Source of the DNA: Lautropia sp.
GTDB lineage: Bacteria > Pseudomonadota > Gammaproteobacteria > Burkholderiales > Burkholderiaceae_E
Direction of reading: 5' to 3'
Length of the DNA stretch: 64,000 nucleotides
Assembly (NCBI GenBank): GCA_030527825.1
Contig: JAUNAC010000002.1
Span: 780,444 to 844,443 of the forward strand
Part shown: one piece after another, positions 52,869 through 63,447 of the stretch
Layout of the letters: the number at the start of each line of letters is the position of its first letter
Numbering within the stretch: the stretch's first letter is position 1
The notes under the pieces: generated by a model
Told to the model about the DNA's origin: nothing
Database searches by the model: none
The model's input: only the letters and a program-made list of their open reading frames with translations
Position numbers and translations under genes: made by a program

Positions 52869-54008
52869 TCAGCCGCGCATGCCGTCAAGGACGACTTCGG
52901 CCACGCGACGGGCGCAATCACGGGCAAGCACGTGGTGCATATGGTCAAAACGGGCCCGCAGACGGTCACGACCGGTCATGTCATCGTACTGGCTCAGCAT
53001 GGCGTCGGCAAGAGCACGGGGCGTGGCGGCGTCCTGAATGAATTCGGGCACCAGAAATTCGCCCGCCAGAATATTGGGCAAGCCGAACCAGGGTTGGTAT
53101 GCCTTGTTTTTCATCAGACGATAAGACAGGGGGGCCATCCGATAGGCAATGACCATCGGGCGTTTAAAGAGTGCAGCTTCCAGGGTAGCGGTACCGCTGG
53201 CAATAAGCGTCTGATCACAGGCAGCCAGCGCGGTATGTGACTGCCCGTCCAGCAGGGTCAGGGGCAGTTCCTGCCAGGAAGGCTGGGTGGCGATCAGTGC
53301 CCGCAGCTGAGCTAGGCGCGCGGGGCCGGCAGCCGGCAGCACGAATTGCCAGTCGGGGCGGCGCTCGTGCATCTGCAGGACCGCCGCCAGAAAGACCGGC
53401 GCCAGGTGGCTGACCTCGGCCTGACGGCTGCCCGGCATGATGGCGATCACCGTCCGCTGGGGATCCAGTCCCAATTGCCGGCGCGCAGCGGCCGGATCCA
53501 CGCTGAACGGAATCTGATCTGCCAGAGGATGGCCACAGTAGGTGGCAGGAATGCCGGCCGCCTGATAGATTTCTTCCTCAAAGGGGAATACCAGCAGCAT
53601 GTGGTCCACAGCCTGACGGATTTTTTCGATCCGCTCGCGCCGCCAGGCCCAGATGGACGGGCTGACGAAATGGAAGGTGCGGACGCCGAGCTGACGCAGG
53701 CGAGCTTCCAGACCCAGGTTGAAATCGGGTGCATCCACGCCGACAAAAGCCTGCGCCGGCCAGCGCAACAGGCGATGACGGAGCTGGCGCCTGACCCAGA
53801 GCAGTCGCGGCAGCGCCTTGAAGGCTTCGGCGTAGCCATGCACGGCCAGCCAGTCGGCTGGCCACCAGTCCTGAAAACCGGCTGCCCGCATCCGGGTGCC
53901 GCCGATTCCGGCGGTCAGCGCACGCCCGTGCCAGTGGGTGAGTACCGATGCGGCCAGCAGGTCACCGGATGCCTCTCCAGCCACCAGACCAATGTGGGGC
54001 AAGGTCAT
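52869..54008 (-). CDS. lpxB: Lipid-A-disaccharide synthase
   Basis: 379 aa. GT-B-like glycosyltransferase with family signatures [47 protein letters not shown] and [22 protein letters not shown]. It joins 2,3-diacylglucosamine-1-phosphate with UDP-2,3-diacylglucosamine to form the lipid A disaccharide at the inner membrane. It follows lpxA by 48 bases in the envelope operon. Confidence 0.98.
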   Translation of the reverse strand: MTLPHIGLVAGEASGDLLAASVLTHWHGRALTAGIGGTRMRAAGFQDWWPADWLAVHGYAEAFKALPRLLWVRRQLRHRLLRWPAQAFVGVDAPDFNLGLEARLRQLGVRTFHFVSPSIWAWRRERIEKIRQAVDHMLLVFPFEEEIYQAAGIPATYCGHPLADQIPFSVDPAAARRQLGLDPQRTVIAIMPGSRQAEVSHLAPVFLAAVLQMHERRPDWQFVLPAAGPARLAQLRALIATQPSWQELPLTLLDGQSHTALAACDQTLIASGTATLEAALFKRPMVIAYRMAPLSYRLMKNKAYQPWFGLPNILAGEFLVPEFIQDAATPRALADAMLSQYDDMTGRDRLRARFDHMHHVLARDCARRVAEVVLDGMRG

Positions 54009-54056
54009 GGGAGGGGTGAAAGCGGAACAGGCCGGCGGCTGGACATGGCTCGTGGC

Positions 54057-54851
54057 TCAGCGGGCGATGCCACGCGTGGCCTGGGCGAGAAAGTCCAGCA
54101 TAGGCTGGAGGCACTTTTCATGTGCGGCATCGGTGGTCAGGCGCGCCTGCAGTTCAGCCCTCGCCTCGGCCAGGCTGAGTCCCTGCCGGTAGAGTGTTTT
54201 GTAGGCGCGCCGGATGATCATGATGTCCTCGGGCGTAAAACCGCGTCTGCGCAAGCCTTCGCTGTTGATGCCATGGGTGGCCAGCGGATTGCCGGAGGCC
54301 ATGACATAGGGCGGAATATCCTGCAGCACGACGGAGCCGGTGCCCGTCATGGCATGCGCACCAATCTTGCAGAACTGGTGCACCTGCGAATTTCCGCCAA
54401 GGATGGCCCAGTCACCGATGTGGACATGGCCGCCCAGATTGGTGGTATTTGCAAAGATGGTGTGGTCGCCCACCACACAGTCATGCGCGATGTGGACGTA
54501 GGCCATGATCCAGTTGTCGTTGCCGACCCGGGTCACACCACCATCCTGAACCGTGCCCCGATTGATGGTCACGCACTCGCGGATCGTGTTGCCGCTGCCG
54601 ATTTCCAGGGCGGTGTCCTCACCGGCATACTTCTTGTCCTGTGGCATGGCACCCAGACAGCAGAAGGGATGCAGATGATTGTTTTCACCCAACGTCAGAC
54701 GCCCGGCCAGCACCACGTGCGGGCCGATGCGGGTTCCGGCCCCAATTCGCACCTGGGCACCGATGACAGAAAAGGGGCCAACCTCGACGCTACTGTCGAG
54801 TTCCGCATCCGGGTCTATAACGGCAGTGGGATGAATCAGCGGTTGCGTCAT
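54057..54851 (-). CDS. lpxA: UDP-N-acetylglucosamine acyltransferase
   Basis: 264 aa from the ATG at 54851 (MTQPLIHPTAVIDPDAEL). Left-handed parallel beta-helix with hexapeptide repeats (VEVGPFSVIGAQVRIGAGTRIG), catalytic His region in AYVHIAHDCVVGDHTI and the C-terminal helical domain. It performs the first lipid A acylation. An upstream in-frame extension overlapping fabZ is rejected. Confidence 0.98.
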   Translation of the reverse strand: MTQPLIHPTAVIDPDAELDSSVEVGPFSVIGAQVRIGAGTRIGPHVVLAGRLTLGENNHLHPFCCLGAMPQDKKYAGEDTALEIGSGNTIRECVTINRGTVQDGGVTRVGNDNWIMAYVHIAHDCVVGDHTIFANTTNLGGHVHIGDWAILGGNSQVHQFCKIGAHAMTGTGSVVLQDIPPYVMASGNPLATHGINSEGLRRRGFTPEDIMIIRRAYKTLYRQGLSLAEARAELQARLTTDAAHEKCLQPMLDFLAQATRGIAR

Positions 54852-54858
54852 ATGTGGT

Positions 54859-55446
54859 TCATGCCTTGCTGGTACCGATCTTCCCGCCAAAGGCGTTGCC
54901 AGTTGTGCCACGGCCCGGCGCACCCTCGTTGGCACTAGCCGGCCGCCCTGCTCCATGATCCGCAACGACGCCGGCCGCCTCTTCCTCACGGTTCAGTTCG
55001 CGCAGCGCGCACATCAGATCGGCCTCGGCGACCTTCTGGCCATCTACGGTGGCAACGCCATGAAACTTCCAGACCAGGCGCGACTTGCGGGCGATCCGTA
55101 CATCCAGCATCAGCTGGTCACCAGGAGAGACGGGGCGCTTAAAGCGCGCCTCATCAATTCCGGCAAAGTAATACACGGAATTGGAATCGGAGTAACGGCC
55201 CATACTGGCAAAGGACAAAATACCTGCAGCCTGGGCCATCGCTTCCAGAACCAGTACCCCCGGCATGACAGGCAGATGCGGAAAATGCCCCTGGAAAAAA
55301 GGTTCGTTGATGGTGACGTTCTTAATGGCCACGATACGCTGGTCGTGCTCAATCTCGGTAACCCGGTCTATGAGCAGGAACGGGTAGCGGTGCGGCAAAT
55401 AGCGAAGGATTTCTGAAATATCGATCGCCGGCTGTTTTTCATTCAT
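54859..55446 (-). CDS. fabZ: 3-hydroxyacyl-ACP dehydratase with C-terminal tail
   Basis: 195 aa. Hot-dog fold with [12 protein letters not shown] at the start and the catalytic His/Glu segment [20 protein letters not shown]. The enzyme normally ends near residue 150 ([10 protein letters not shown]); here a ~40-residue Gly/Ala-rich, probably disordered tail follows, reaching to within 8 bases of lpxA. The core is complete, so activity is expected: dehydration of 3-hydroxyacyl-ACP in fatty acid synthesis. Confidence 0.96.
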   Translation of the reverse strand: MNEKQPAIDISEILRYLPHRYPFLLIDRVTEIEHDQRIVAIKNVTINEPFFQGHFPHLPVMPGVLVLEAMAQAAGILSFASMGRYSDSNSVYYFAGIDEARFKRPVSPGDQLMLDVRIARKSRLVWKFHGVATVDGQKVAEADLMCALRELNREEEAAGVVADHGAGRPASANEGAPGRGTTGNAFGGKIGTSKA

Positions 55447-55472
55447 GCTTGGACAAAATCTCTGGCTGCTTA

Positions 55473-56591
55473 TTACTGAACGGCTCCGTCCGGCTGGGCG
55501 CCATCATGCGCGGGTGCCGCACCGCCCTCCCCGTCTTGGGCGACCTCCCGTACCTGCTGCTCCAACCGGCGCAAACGCCGGCGCATGTCGGGCAACTGCC
55601 GCACAACCGCTGCTGCCCGTTCCCAGTCAGCATTTTCCATGGAGGGGAATATGCCACTATAGAACGCGGGTTTGGTAATCGACTTGGAAATCAGCGTCAT
55701 GGTGGAAACTGCGGCATCGTCACAGATGCTGATATGACCAAAAATGCCGGATGCGCCTCCGATCTGCACCCGCCTGCCAATGACCGCGCTACCCGCGATG
55801 CCGGCACAGGCGGCAATGGCCGTATCCGCACCAACCCGGACATTATGGGCGATTTGAACCAGATTATCGATCTTGCAGCCATCTTCGACGATCGTGTCGT
55901 CCAACGCGCCACGGTCAATGCAGGTGCAGGCACCGATTTCCACACGATTGCCAATGACGACTGCACCCAGTTGGGGGATTTTGGTCCAGCCTCCACCCTT
56001 TTTTGGCGCAAAGCCAAATCCATCGGCGCCAATGACGGCCCCTGAATGGATCAGCGAGTCGTTACCTATCCGGCAATCATCGCCCAGGGTGACATTGGCA
56101 TGCAGCCGGGTACGCGCGCCGACGGCGGCGCCGGCGCCCACCACGGCGCCTGCACCAATCCACGCCTCTTCCCCCACCACCGCACCCGCCCCAATGATGG
56201 CGCCAGGTTCGATGATCGCCGTAGCCGCGATCCGGGCGTCGGGATGCACCTGTGTGCCTGGCGCAATGCCGGCCGCCGGCCGGGGATTGACCTGGGCATC
56301 AAACCACTGCGCGAGCCGTGCATAGGCATCGTAGGGATCCGGATCAATCAGCAGGTTCGCATGCGCAGGCAGATCATCAATCAGCGCAGGTGAGACAATG
56401 TAGGCCACCGCCTGACTGGCATGCGCTGCCTCACGCTGCTGCGGGCGCACCAGAAAACTGATGCTCTCGGCATCCGCCTGCGTCAGGCTCGCCAGGCGGC
56501 GTACGGTCGCATCCGGATCGCCACGCAGTCTGGCCCCCAGCAGACGGGCAATCTCCGCCAGAGAAACCGGTGTAGGAAGATTCCGTTTCAT
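55473..56591 (-). CDS. lpxD: UDP-3-O-(3-hydroxyacyl)glucosamine N-acyltransferase
   Basis: 372 aa from the ATG at 56591. N-terminal uridine-binding domain ([26 protein letters not shown]), hexapeptide-repeat beta-helix ([26 protein letters not shown]), catalytic His region in [16 protein letters not shown], and a C-terminal helix involved in ACP binding, with an extra Gly/Ala-rich end. It performs the third step of lipid A synthesis. Placed between skp and fabZ as usual. Confidence 0.97.
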   Translation of the reverse strand: MKRNLPTPVSLAEIARLLGARLRGDPDATVRRLASLTQADAESISFLVRPQQREAAHASQAVAYIVSPALIDDLPAHANLLIDPDPYDAYARLAQWFDAQVNPRPAAGIAPGTQVHPDARIAATAIIEPGAIIGAGAVVGEEAWIGAGAVVGAGAAVGARTRLHANVTLGDDCRIGNDSLIHSGAVIGADGFGFAPKKGGGWTKIPQLGAVVIGNRVEIGACTCIDRGALDDTIVEDGCKIDNLVQIAHNVRVGADTAIAACAGIAGSAVIGRRVQIGGASGIFGHISICDDAAVSTMTLISKSITKPAFYSGIFPSMENADWERAAAVVRQLPDMRRRLRRLEQQVREVAQDGEGGAAPAHDGAQPDGAVQ

Positions 56592-56673
56592 GCTCTGCCT
56601 TGCACTCCCCGAGGGCTTGATTTCGTAATATAAAACCCGGTGTGAGTCCTGATCCAGCACCGGAGCAGGCTTG

Positions 56674-57231
56674 TCAGCGGCTGCTGTTAAGCTGACGGAT
56701 CACGGTATCGGTAATGTCCAGACGCGGGCTGACATAGACGGCATCCTGCAGGATCAGGTCGAATTTTTCATGTTCGGCGATCGACTTGATCGCCCGGTTG
56801 GCCTTGTCCAACACCCCGGTCAGTTCTTCGTTGCGGCGCTGGTTCAGATCTTCCCGGAACTCGCGCTGACGGCGCTGGAAATCCCTGTCCATGTCAGAGA
56901 GTTCACGCTGGCGGCGGCCACGTTCAGCATCCGCCATCACGGTACTGTCTTTTTCAAAACGTTCGGAGGCAGCGCGCAGCCGGGCCCCCAGATCCTGAAT
57001 TTCTTTGTCCCGGCGTGAGAAATCTTTTTCGATCTTGGCCTGCGCTGCCTTGGCTGGCGCGGAATCCCGCATAATGCGCTCAATATTGACCACACCGATA
57101 CGGGCGCCTGCGCTGCTGCTCTGGGCCACGGCTGACCCGGACACAGCGACCAGCCCGGCGCTCACCGCGCAGACCAGCATGGCCCGATGGAAGGAAGAAA
57201 AACGTAGGGTCTTCGGGAAAGAAAGGATCAT
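56674..57231 (-). CDS. skp: Skp/OmpH periplasmic chaperone
   Basis: 185 aa from the ATG at 57231 with a signal peptide ([23 protein letters not shown]). A small beta core ([30 protein letters not shown]) is split by a long charged coiled coil (about 65-140), the tentacles of the trimeric Skp. It holds unfolded outer-membrane proteins for delivery to BamA, encoded immediately upstream. Confidence 0.95.
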   Translation of the reverse strand: MILSFPKTLRFSSFHRAMLVCAVSAGLVAVSGSAVAQSSSAGARIGVVNIERIMRDSAPAKAAQAKIEKDFSRRDKEIQDLGARLRAASERFEKDSTVMADAERGRRQRELSDMDRDFQRRQREFREDLNQRRNEELTGVLDKANRAIKSIAEHEKFDLILQDAVYVSPRLDITDTVIRQLNSSR

Positions 57232-57363
57232 GGAGTCCACTCTGGAAAGGTTCGGGAAAGGGACACAGGACATCGGCACCGGATGACAGCTTTGCTGCCA
57301 TCAGCCGATGCTCGGGCCAGTGACCCACGCGATGGGTGATTCTTGCACACTTCAGCTTCCCGC

Positions 57364-57383
57364 ATGGCGCAAGACCGCGCCAT
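57364..57383. repeat. Hairpin between bamA and skp
   Basis: ATGGCGC-AAGACC-GCGCCAT: 7 exact pairs with a 6-base loop, 61 bases after the bamA stop in a 213-base spacer. No T-tract follows on the minus strand. It may adjust the relative level of the distal operon or stabilise the bamA mRNA end. Confidence 0.35.
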
Positions 57384-57444
57384 GTATGGCCAAATGTGAG
57401 GGACAATGCTGTCGGGCCCGTCGGCGCAGGCCCAGACTGCACCA

Positions 57445-59808
57445 TCAGAAGGACGTACCCAACTGGAACTGAACCCGCTGGGTGTCATCACCCGGCTTGC
57501 GACGCAGTGGATAACCGAGCGACAGCTTGATATCTGCACCGATGGGAGCAAACCAGCTGATCCCGACTCCGGCCGAGTAGCGCAGGTCACCGAAATCATA
57601 GTGGTTATCAAAAACATTGCCCGCATCAGCAAAGAGAAAGGCACGGACCGTCTTGTCGTTGCCTGTCCCTGGTAACGGGAAAAGCAGCTCGGTACTGGCG
57701 ACAAACGAGGCATTGCCACCCAGGGCGCTGTTGTCCTTGCTGTCCCTTGGCCCAAGGCTGTTGGATCCGAAACCACGCACAGACCCGATCCCGCCTGCAT
57801 AGAAATTCTTGAATACCGGATAAGGTTTACCCTCTAGGCCACGGCCATAGCCGATATCGGTCGACAGCAGCCAGGTGTAGTCCTTGGTCACCGGGATATA
57901 CCATGCCTGCTGATAGGTCGCCCGGTAATAGGACAGATCCTGCCCCGGGAAGGTCACGTCGAAGTTGAGGCGCTGCAGGCGTCCGCGCGTCGGCATGTAG
58001 CCACTGTCACGGGAATCGCGTGACCAGCCAAAAGAAAGCATCCAGGCATCACTGGTAGTCCCGAACTGGTCGACATAGTCAATGTATCGCTGTGGCAATC
58101 CGGTTGTCCCCGGCTTGATCTGGTTCTGTTCGAACGTCAGGCCAAAGCTGAGGCGGTCCAGCTCGGTGTAGGGGACGCCCAGGCGCAGTCCCGCACCCGA
58201 CGAGCGGATGCGATAGTCACCCAGGCCAGAATTGGAAGCATTGAAGGTCCGGGAGTAGAGATCGGCCCCCAGACTCACGCCATCCTGCGTGAAATAAGGA
58301 TCAACATACGACACCGAGGCTGTACGCTGCGTCTGTCCGGTATTGATCTCGACACCGAATGTGTTGCCGGTGCCCAGGAAGTTTGGCTCGTTCAAGGCCA
58401 CCTGAAGCAGTAACTTGTCGGTGGAAGAATACCCGGCCCCAAAAGTCATGTTGCCGGTGGGACGCTCTGTAACCTTGACCAGCAGATCGACCTGATCCGG
58501 CACGCCGGGTACGGGCACGTTGGAGATCTGGACATCCTGGAAGTATCCCAGCCGCTCAACCCGGTCACGCGACAGCGCAATCTTCTCGGAGTCAAACCAG
58601 GCTCCTTCGAACTGACGCAGCTCACGGCGGATCACCTCGTCCCGAGTGCGCTGGTTGCCAGCAATCGTGATGCGCCGGACATAAGCCCGCCGGCCCGGAT
58701 CAATATTGAGGGTGTAATCCACCTCGCGCCGGTCGCGATCAATGGTGGGCACCGGGTTAACGCTGGCAAAGGCGTAGCCGATGGCCCCCAGGTCATCCGT
58801 GATCTGCTTTTCGGTCTGCGTGAGCTTCTCGCCGGAAAACGTATCGCCGGCGCGCAGTGACAGCGCCTTCCGGAACTGCGCCTCGCGCCCCAGTGTGTTG
58901 CCACCGAAGCGGATATTGCGCACCCGGTAACGCTCGCCTTCCTTGATGGTGAGCGTGACGTAGACCTTTTCACGGGCCGGATCAATGGAAACCTGGGTGG
59001 ACTCAATGCCAAACTCCAGATAGCCCCGATTCAGGTAAAACGAACGCAATGTCTCCAGATCCCCAGCCAGCTTCTCCCGTGAATACTGATCAGTCTTGGT
59101 GTACCAGGACAGCCAGTTGGGAGTGGTGAGCTTGATCTGATCAAGCAGCTCGGACTCCGGAAAAACCTTGTTACCCAGGATGCGGATCTGGGCAATGCGT
59201 GCACTGTTGCCTTCGTCGATGGCCAGTGACACGGCCACCCGGTTACGGGCCATCGGCGTCACCGCCGAGGTGATCCTGACCGAATACTTGCCCCGGGAGA
59301 GATACTGACGGCGGATTTCCTGCTCGGCACGATCCAGGACAGAACGGTCAAAAATACGTGCCTCGGCCAGACCGGCATGACGCATGGCCTTTTTGAGCGC
59401 CTCTGCATCAAACTCACGCGAGCCGCTGACATCGACCGAGGCGATGGCAGGACGCTCCACAACCCGCACGACCAGCACCTCACCATCGCGCGAAAGCTGG
59501 ACATCCTTGAAAAAACCCGTGGCATACAAAGCCTTGATGGCCTCACTGGCACGGACCGGCGTCAGCTCATCGCCCGTGCGTACCGGCAGATAGCCAAAAA
59601 CCGTACCTGCTTCGGTACGCTGCAGACCCAGTACCCGGATATCCCGGATGGTGAACGGCGTGAACGCAGCGGCTGGCGGCACATGGGCCAGAGCAGACGC
59701 TCCGGCCAGTGCAATCGCGGCATGACGAACCCAAGTGGGGAAGATCGCGTGTTTAATACCCGTTTCCTCGGCGCGAGACCAAGGCAGCCGGAATCGTCTA
59801 ACGCGCAA
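57445..59808 (-). CDS. bamA: Outer-membrane protein assembly factor BamA
   Basis: 787 aa. Signal peptide ending near residue 47, five POTRA domains (about 50-450; first: FTIRDIRVLGLQRTEAGTVFGYLPV), then a 16-strand beta-barrel. The barrel carries the diagnostic VRGF motif in GIGSVRGFGSNSLGPRD and a C-terminal aromatic (QLGTSF). Essential for insertion of outer-membrane proteins. It follows rseP by 32 bases. Confidence 0.98.
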   Translation of the reverse strand: MRVRRFRLPWSRAEETGIKHAIFPTWVRHAAIALAGASALAHVPPAAAFTPFTIRDIRVLGLQRTEAGTVFGYLPVRTGDELTPVRASEAIKALYATGFFKDVQLSRDGEVLVVRVVERPAIASVDVSGSREFDAEALKKAMRHAGLAEARIFDRSVLDRAEQEIRRQYLSRGKYSVRITSAVTPMARNRVAVSLAIDEGNSARIAQIRILGNKVFPESELLDQIKLTTPNWLSWYTKTDQYSREKLAGDLETLRSFYLNRGYLEFGIESTQVSIDPAREKVYVTLTIKEGERYRVRNIRFGGNTLGREAQFRKALSLRAGDTFSGEKLTQTEKQITDDLGAIGYAFASVNPVPTIDRDRREVDYTLNIDPGRRAYVRRITIAGNQRTRDEVIRRELRQFEGAWFDSEKIALSRDRVERLGYFQDVQISNVPVPGVPDQVDLLVKVTERPTGNMTFGAGYSSTDKLLLQVALNEPNFLGTGNTFGVEINTGQTQRTASVSYVDPYFTQDGVSLGADLYSRTFNASNSGLGDYRIRSSGAGLRLGVPYTELDRLSFGLTFEQNQIKPGTTGLPQRYIDYVDQFGTTSDAWMLSFGWSRDSRDSGYMPTRGRLQRLNFDVTFPGQDLSYYRATYQQAWYIPVTKDYTWLLSTDIGYGRGLEGKPYPVFKNFYAGGIGSVRGFGSNSLGPRDSKDNSALGGNASFVASTELLFPLPGTGNDKTVRAFLFADAGNVFDNHYDFGDLRYSAGVGISWFAPIGADIKLSLGYPLRRKPGDDTQRVQFQLGTSF

Positions 59809-59840
59809 TCAGAAATGCTGAAAGGACAGTGGCCGGTACC

Positions 59841-61199
59841 TCATCCCAGGAGACGGGACAGATCGTTGAAGAGCGCAACGATCATCAGGCTGACCACCAT
59901 GACAAGCCCCACCTGCATGGTGACCTGCCGGAAGCGCTCGGGGAACGGGCTGCCTTTGAGCGCTTCGAGCGCGTAATATACCAAACGACCGCCATCCAGC
60001 ACGGGCACGGGCAGCAAATTGAGCACGCCAAGGCTGACACTGATCAGAGCCATGAAGCCCACGTAGGCAAACCAGCCGATGGCGATGGACTGTCCCGCAT
60101 AATCCGCAATGGCCACAGGGCCGGAAAGGTTTTTCCAGGACAGACTGCCCACCACCATCTTGCCGAGCATGCGCAGGGAAAATACCGACATCTCCCAGGT
60201 CTTGGCTGCGCCGTAGCCCAGCGCCTGCAAAGGCCCCAGATCCACGGTGACCATGTCGAACTGCTGCACCAGACCGGCTCCGATGCGCCCCCGACGGTGC
60301 GGCGGTGCGGCCGCATCCTGTTCATCCCGCTCGAAAATGAGCTGTGGCCGCACGGGGACGGTCAGCGTCCGTCCGTCCCGCTGGATTTGCAGTGACAGCG
60401 CATGGGTATCATCCGTTGCGCGCACCAGCTCGATCAGCTGATGAGCCCGCGAGATCGACTGACCATCCACCTGCACGATCCGGTCGCCTGGCTGCAAACC
60501 GGCACGAGCAGCCGCACTGCCTTCCTCCACCGAAGCAACCTGCACCACCCCGGCCCTGAGCTCCACGCCCAGGGCATGGGTGAAATCACGCTCCAGCTCA
60601 CCAGGGGGCAGGCCGGTAGTGTCAATGCTGCGCTGGAACTCACCATCGGCGCGCTGCACCTGCAGCACGATCGGGCGACGCTCGACGATCGAATCGATCA
60701 TTCTCAGACGCATGTCATTGAAGGACTGCACGTTCTGGCCATCGACCCGGATCACCCGGTCGCCATCCTGGATGCCCGCAGCTGCGGCCGCGGTGCCAGC
60801 GGCCGGCGCGCCCAGCACCGGCGCCGGTTCCTGCAGTCCCGCCATGCCCAGTGCCGCATAGAGCACGATGGCCAGCAGAAAATTGGCAGCGGGCCCCGCC
60901 ACGATAACGGCTGCACGCTTGAGCAGGGGCAGACGATTGAAGGCACGATGAACTTCAGCTGGATCGATCTCGGTACCCTCTTCCTCGTCCAGCATCCGTA
61001 CATACCCTCCGAGCGGAATAGGCGAAAGGCTCCATTCGGTCCGATCCGGGCCGACTTTCCAGGTCAGCAGGGGCTTGCCAAAGCCAATGGAAAAACGCAG
61101 GATCTTCACCCCGCACCAGCGGGCGACCAGGTAATGTCCCAGCTCGTGCACAAAAACCAGTACACCCAGGGCGAACAGAAAGGCAATCAGGGTGGTCAT
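59841..61199 (-). CDS. rseP: Site-2 zinc metalloprotease RseP
   Basis: 452 aa. Zinc-binding HELGH in FVHELGHYLVARWCG near the N-terminus, two periplasmic PDZ domains (about 120-300: AAAAGIQDGDRVIRVDGQNV; AARAGLQPGDRIVQVDG), and the C-terminal LDG motif in LLPVPVLDGGRLVYY. It performs intramembrane cleavage of the anti-sigma factor RseA in the envelope stress response and clears signal peptides. Confidence 0.97.
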   Translation of the reverse strand: MTTLIAFLFALGVLVFVHELGHYLVARWCGVKILRFSIGFGKPLLTWKVGPDRTEWSLSPIPLGGYVRMLDEEEGTEIDPAEVHRAFNRLPLLKRAAVIVAGPAANFLLAIVLYAALGMAGLQEPAPVLGAPAAGTAAAAAGIQDGDRVIRVDGQNVQSFNDMRLRMIDSIVERRPIVLQVQRADGEFQRSIDTTGLPPGELERDFTHALGVELRAGVVQVASVEEGSAAARAGLQPGDRIVQVDGQSISRAHQLIELVRATDDTHALSLQIQRDGRTLTVPVRPQLIFERDEQDAAAPPHRRGRIGAGLVQQFDMVTVDLGPLQALGYGAAKTWEMSVFSLRMLGKMVVGSLSWKNLSGPVAIADYAGQSIAIGWFAYVGFMALISVSLGVLNLLPVPVLDGGRLVYYALEALKGSPFPERFRQVTMQVGLVMVVSLMIVALFNDLSRLLG

Positions 61200-61362
61200 C
61201 AGCTCAGGCTCCGGGAGCGGTCAACATGAGAACGAACAGGCCAGAATGGCCTAGACTACAAATAAGGGATCTGAACACAAAGTACAAGGCCCCGGCCGTG
61301 ACCGGCCCCTGCGGGCTGACTGACTGCCGGATCCCCGGCCAGCGTACCGCCGGCGACAAGGT

Positions 61363-62544
61363 CTATGCCCCCAGCAACCCGGGCCGCGCGGCCATTTGGC
61401 GGGCTTCGGCATCCAGTGCCAGCGTATCCGCCAGCGACCCTGGCGCAGCCACACCGGCAAAGGCGGCCAGCACGGCCTCGTTGATCCGTGCAATATCGGT
61501 AAAACTCAGCCGGCCATCAAGGAAGTTCTGCACACTGACTTCATTCGCCGCATTCAGCACGCACGGTGCACCACCGTCGGCAGTCATGGCCTGGCGGGCC
61601 AGACGCAGACAGGGGAAGCGCTGCTCATCTGGCTGTTCAAACTGCAACGCGCCGGCGGCCACCAGATCCAGTGGGCGGGCGCCACTATCCATGCGCCCGG
61701 GATGAGCCAGTGCGTGAGCGATCGGTATCCTCATGTCAGGATTTCCCAGCTGGGCGAGTACAGAACCATCCACGTACTCGACCATGGAATGGACAATGCT
61801 CTGCGGATGAATGATGACATCCAGTTGATCGGGGGCAACCTCAAACAGGAAACGCGCCTCGATCAGCTCCAGTCCCTTGTTCATCAGCGTGGCGGAGTCC
61901 ACTGAAATCTTGCGCCCCATCGACCACTTGGGGTGTCGGCAAGCCTGTGCCGGAGTGACTGCCGCCATCTGGGCCGTCGTCCAGGTCCGAAATGGACCAC
62001 CAGACGCCGTCAGGATCAGCCGACGAATTGCCCGATGCGCATCATGGCCGGCTGCCTGGTCGGGCAGACACTGAAAAATGGCATTGTGCTCGCTGTCGAC
62101 CGGCAGCAGTCTCACCCCGGACTGGCGGCATACCGACCCAAACAGAGCGCCTGCCATCACAATGGCCTCCTTGTTGGCCAGCAATACTGCGCGGGCATGA
62201 CGCGCCGCAGCCAGTGTGGGCGCCAGGCCGGCTGCCCCGACAATCGCGGCCATGACGTAGTCGATGCCCGGTGTGCTGGCAACGCTCACCAGCTCATCCA
62301 CACCAACGGCTAGGCGGGTATCCAGGCCCGCGGCCCGCAGCCGCGCCTCGAAACCGGCGGCCTGCGCCGGATCGGCCACTGCAACCACCTCGGGACGGTG
62401 CCGGCATGCCAGGGCCAGCAGTTTGTCGAGGTTGCGATGTGCCGACAGCAGGTAGACCCGGTAACGATCTGGATGGCGGGCTACCACATCCAGGGTACTG
62501 TCGCCGATCGAGCCGGTTGCCCCCAGAACGGAGATGGTTTTCAT
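61363..62544 (-). CDS. dxr: 1-deoxy-D-xylulose-5-phosphate reductoisomerase
   Basis: 393 aa. N-terminal NADPH-binding Rossmann motif LGATGSIGDSTLDVVARHP, metal-binding DSEHNAIFQCL, SGGPFRTW loop, and HPKWSMGRKISVDSATLMNKGLELIEARFLF. It makes MEP, the committed step of the non-mevalonate isoprenoid pathway; product flows to undecaprenyl phosphate made by UppS of the same operon. Confidence 0.98.
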   Translation of the reverse strand: MKTISVLGATGSIGDSTLDVVARHPDRYRVYLLSAHRNLDKLLALACRHRPEVVAVADPAQAAGFEARLRAAGLDTRLAVGVDELVSVASTPGIDYVMAAIVGAAGLAPTLAAARHARAVLLANKEAIVMAGALFGSVCRQSGVRLLPVDSEHNAIFQCLPDQAAGHDAHRAIRRLILTASGGPFRTWTTAQMAAVTPAQACRHPKWSMGRKISVDSATLMNKGLELIEARFLFEVAPDQLDVIIHPQSIVHSMVEYVDGSVLAQLGNPDMRIPIAHALAHPGRMDSGARPLDLVAAGALQFEQPDEQRFPCLRLARQAMTADGGAPCVLNAANEVSVQNFLDGRLSFTDIARINEAVLAAFAGVAAPGSLADTLALDAEARQMAARPGLLGA

Positions 62545-62569
62545 GACGGGGAACGAAATGGCATGGACG

Positions 62570-63403
62570 CTAGCGCCCCACCAGCAGGAGAATCAGCAGA
62601 CATAGAGGCATGGTTGGAATCAGGGCGTCGATACGGTCAAACATACCCCCGTGGCCAGGCAGACAGCAGCCGCTGTCCTTGACACCAGCATGACGTTTGA
62701 GCAGGCTCTCGTACAGATCACCTGTCACGGACAGCATCACCAGCAACAACAGGACAACCACCATGCCAGCCAAACCTAGCCGCTGAGCGAGTAAAGTGGA
62801 AAACAGGGGACAGGCACTCTCCGCCTGACCGACCTGTGCAAGTGCCAGGCATAACGCAACTCCTACACTCAGTGCCGCGCCGCCCCAGACCCCTTCCCAT
62901 GACTTGCCAGGCGATACCCGTGGCGCGAGCTTGTGTCGCCCCCAAGCCCGTCCCGTGAAATAGGCACCAATATCGGCCAGCCAGACAACGGCCATCGCCG
63001 AGAGCAGGACGCTTGCCCCCGCCTGCCGCAACTCGTAGAGCGAAATCCAGAGCAACAGAAGCGTCAGGCCCACCAGCCAGGATGAGCGTCCCACTGGATG
63101 CACAGACACCAGCGAACGGATGGCTAGGCCGCTCCAGAGCAGCAGGCCAAACAGCAAAAGGAGAATCAGCCAGAATGGAGCGGGAGCCTGGGCACTGCGC
63201 AAGACGGCATAGAGCACGGCAGCCAGCAGGGTGAACAGTACCGGCGGCCAGACGGCACGCTGCAGAAGCTGCGTCCATTCCTGAACCGCCAGCGCCATGA
63301 CCGGCAACATCAAGACGCCCCAGGCCGCCGCCCCCCCCAGTCCCAGCACGGCAACAATGACGGCAAAAAGCACAAGTGCGGTGACAACGCGCTGTTTCAG
63401 CAT
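62570..63403 (-). CDS. cdsA: Phosphatidate cytidylyltransferase
   Basis: 277 aa from the ATG at 63403 (MLKQRVVTALVLFAVIVA). Seven or eight membrane helices and the C-terminal CDP-DAG synthase signature region SVTGDLYESLLKRHAGVKDSG...GHGGMFDRIDALIPTMP. It makes CDP-diacylglycerol for phospholipid synthesis. The adjacent dxr gene starts 25 bases after its stop. Confidence 0.97.
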   Translation of the reverse strand: MLKQRVVTALVLFAVIVAVLGLGGAAAWGVLMLPVMALAVQEWTQLLQRAVWPPVLFTLLAAVLYAVLRSAQAPAPFWLILLLLFGLLLWSGLAIRSLVSVHPVGRSSWLVGLTLLLLWISLYELRQAGASVLLSAMAVVWLADIGAYFTGRAWGRHKLAPRVSPGKSWEGVWGGAALSVGVALCLALAQVGQAESACPLFSTLLAQRLGLAGMVVVLLLLVMLSVTGDLYESLLKRHAGVKDSGCCLPGHGGMFDRIDALIPTMPLCLLILLLVGR

Positions 63404-63447
63404 GACGGAATGCCCGATTTCATCGGGAGTATCAGAAAAGGCCGTGA

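Noticed and set aside
53346-54938. 530-codon open frame opposite lpxB and lpxA
   Set aside because: Antisense shadow spanning two clear genes and their spacer; no domain recognised.
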